A DNA stretch of 64,000 nt, taken from positions 1,639,098-1,703,097 of the forward strand of contig NZ_SOAY01000010.1 in the NCBI RefSeq assembly GCF_004364165.1, read 5' to 3'. The translations under genes and the position numbers were made by a program. The stretch comes from Maribacter spongiicola (GTDB lineage Bacteria; Bacteroidota; Bacteroidia; Flavobacteriales; Flavobacteriaceae). Under the pieces are notes generated by a model. That model was not told where the DNA came from and did no database searches. It worked only from the letters and a program-made list of their open reading frames with translations. Shown in pieces: positions 62,637 through 64,000 of this stretch (the first letter of the stretch is position 1; every line of letters starts with the position of its first letter).

Positions 62637-64000
62637 TTATCGTTTCAAACTAAAATGACCTTTGATAATTTTATTATTTGTGGCAATAGCCTTGAACCAG
62701 TAATTTGATTCGGGAAGTGCTTTGCCATTTACGTTTCCGCTCCAGCCATTTGTATTTGGAACTACTTGGGCAAGTAGTGCACCGAATTTATCAAATATAA
62801 AGATTACCGATATATTATTTTCACCAGTTTCAACAGGTGGTATAAATTGCCAAAAATCATTGATGCCATCACCGTTTGGGGTAAAGAATTTTGGAAATCC
62901 GTTCATGGTCAAGTCTAGCTCAACAAAACGTTCTGTAATACCACAGCCTGCTTTGTCACGAACATAAACAATATGGTTCTGTAATGCAATGTCGGTAAAG
63001 CGATTAGAATTTTGATAAGGACCGTATTCGTTATCTAACGAATATTCAAAATTACCATTTGTGGTTGTAGTTATTTCATAATTAAGCAAATTGCTACTTA
63101 TTTTTACCGCTACATTTTCTATAACAGGAGTTTCAGATATAAATACTTGAAAGGTTTTTGATGAAGCGCATTCAAATATTCTGTCTGACTCCTCAATAAT
63201 ATCATAAGCCTCATAAATATATAGACCTTCTTCATCTAACATAACTTCAGAACTACTTGATACTAATGTTTCATTACCTCTATCATCTAATTTGTACCAC
63301 CTAAAGCCATCAGCTTCATCAGTTGCCGTAATTAAATCGAGCTCATTATTTAAGCATATTGTAATGGTATCTGGAAAGGTCAAAACAGGATTTAAAACCA
63401 ACAATTCGCCACTTAAAGGGTCAAAATAGGGTCCGCAGCCAACAAGTGTAGAAAAGGTTTCTTGAGTGCAACCTATTGCTTCACCTGCTTCGTTAAAAGG
63501 ATAAATCGATATAAAGAATGTTCGGTTAGGTTCAAAATCGATAATCAGGGTGGAGGTCCTATAAAAAACAGCATCTTCCAAAATATTCTTTTCGAAAGGT
63601 GATGTACCTATAGACACTCTATAACCCGTTGCATTAGGTACTGCATTCCATTCTAGCGTCGGGCTCAATGGTACATTCGTTTCTCCATTAAAAGGGGAAA
63701 TCATACTTGTGCATATAGGTAATACTGCAGCCGCAGCCGTTGTAAAGACCGAAGAGCTGCAATTAACTGCTGAACCAATTCTGTTATAAGGTATAATTGT
63801 AATGTAAATATCAGTTTCGGTAGGTAATTCTGTTGTTGGATTATAGCTTAACGTATTTGCCACGTCGGTACGTACAAGAATTTCATCTCCACTTTGTGTG
63901 GTGCCAATCGTTATAAAATATCCTGTTGCACTTGGTGCGGCATTCCATGAGATATTAGTCGCTGTATTTATTTCAAAGGCGTTGTTTGCCGGACTAATAG
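62637..64000 (-). CDS. Type IX-secreted repeat protein, paralogue of the downstream gene, 5' end beyond the window
   Basis: The frame is open to the right edge; upstream of the GTG at 63863 it reads SWNAAPSATGYFITIGTT, so the N-terminus is missing. At least 454 residues: Fn3-like repeats of the same family (TLEWNAVPNATGYRVSIGTSP), an Ig-like section and the type-B C-terminal domain (FPKFFTPNGDGINDFWQFIP ... NVNGKALPESNYWFKA). It should be secreted by the type IX system. It is the first of a two-gene unit with the protein at 61155-62621. Confidence 0.9.
   Translation of the reverse strand, partial: ISPANNAFEINTATNISWNAAPSATGYFITIGTTQSGDEILVRTDVANTLSYNPTTELPTETDIYITIIPYNRIGSAVNCSSSVFTTAAAAVLPICTSMISPFNGETNVPLSPTLEWNAVPNATGYRVSIGTSPFEKNILEDAVFYRTSTLIIDFEPNRTFFISIYPFNEAGEAIGCTQETFSTLVGCGPYFDPLSGELLVLNPVLTFPDTITICLNNELDLITATDEADGFRWYKLDDRGNETLVSSSSEVMLDEEGLYIYEAYDIIEESDRIFECASSKTFQVFISETPVIENVAVKISSNLLNYEITTTTNGNFEYSLDNEYGPYQNSNRFTDIALQNHIVYVRDKAGCGITERFVELDLTMNGFPKFFTPNGDGINDFWQFIPPVETGENNISVIFIFDKFGALLAQVVPNTNGWSGNVNGKALPESNYWFKAIATNNKIIKGHFSLKR

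Overview
The window is a contiguous piece of an AT-rich chromosome from a marine-type Flavobacteriaceae (Bacteroidota; the protein set resembles the Maribacter/Zobellia group, an inference from family knowledge). Evidence: promoters of the Bacteroidota type (TTG, about 20 bp, TAnnTTTG), type-B type IX secretion tails, a SusC-like TonB-dependent receptor, the long flavobacterial NusB, the cyclophilin-FKBP fusion, a PUR-family protein and several Bacteroidota-only DUF families. I see no insertion sequence, prophage, CRISPR array, rRNA or tRNA; this is mostly core chromosome.

Layout. 1-2.9 kb: a catalytically degenerate hydrolase-like secreted protein cut by the left edge, a DJ-1/PfpI lipoprotein and a DUF1684 lipoprotein. 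2.9-5.8 kb: nitrogen operon glnK-amtB-porin on the minus strand with an inverted-repeat-rich leader. 6-9.7 kb: a tiny membrane protein with the fluoride channel crcB, a MazG-like pyrophosphohydrolase, ilvE, DUF4920 and mnmD. 10.8-12.6 kb: heat-shock pair grpE-dnaJ. 12.8-18.1 kb: five tightly packed genes (ABC-2 exporter pair, MscS channel, outer-membrane DUF6268 barrel, sigma-54-type response regulator). 18-22.3 kb: polyphosphate kinase 2, M28 peptidase, dual-domain prolyl isomerase. 22.3-28.4 kb: a second tiny membrane protein, cold-shock protein, peroxiredoxin, YfiT-like protein, redoxin, csaA, a bile-acid-type symporter, an acyltransferase and a PUR protein. 28.5-38.3 kb: ABC exporter, nusB-DUF1573-yajC, Gfo/Idh/MocA oxidoreductase, pepT, pyrD, LysE exporter. 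38.4-45.7 kb: an HMG-CoA lyase-like gene, then a DUF4856 / imelysin / vitamin K-dependent-carboxylase-like / TonB-receptor operon. 45.8-61.1 kb: guaB, a BACON-propeller lipoprotein, lysA, sucC, two paralogous small secreted proteins, DUF1456, TerB-like, DUF2254, hsp20, an M20 peptidase and uvrB. 61.1-64 kb: two adjacent type IX-secreted repeat proteins, the second cut by the right edge.

The most interesting parts are (a) the 39.3-45.7 kb operon, which places a near-complete homologue of vitamin K-dependent gamma-carboxylase between an imelysin-like lipoprotein and a TonB-dependent receptor; (b) two unannotated microproteins (59 and 28 aa) that share 13 of their first 24 residues; (c) three inverted repeats in front of glnK-amtB, one over the predicted -33 element; (d) an 8-bp-phased GACATT repeat before grpE, with a related TGTC-n4-TGTC before hsp20; and (e) several proteins that keep a fold but lose signature residues (hydrolase without its serine, M20 peptidase without its first histidine, DnaJ with half its zinc motifs, sigma-54 activator without a helix-turn-helix). 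Functional statements rest on recognising families by eye; no database search was run.
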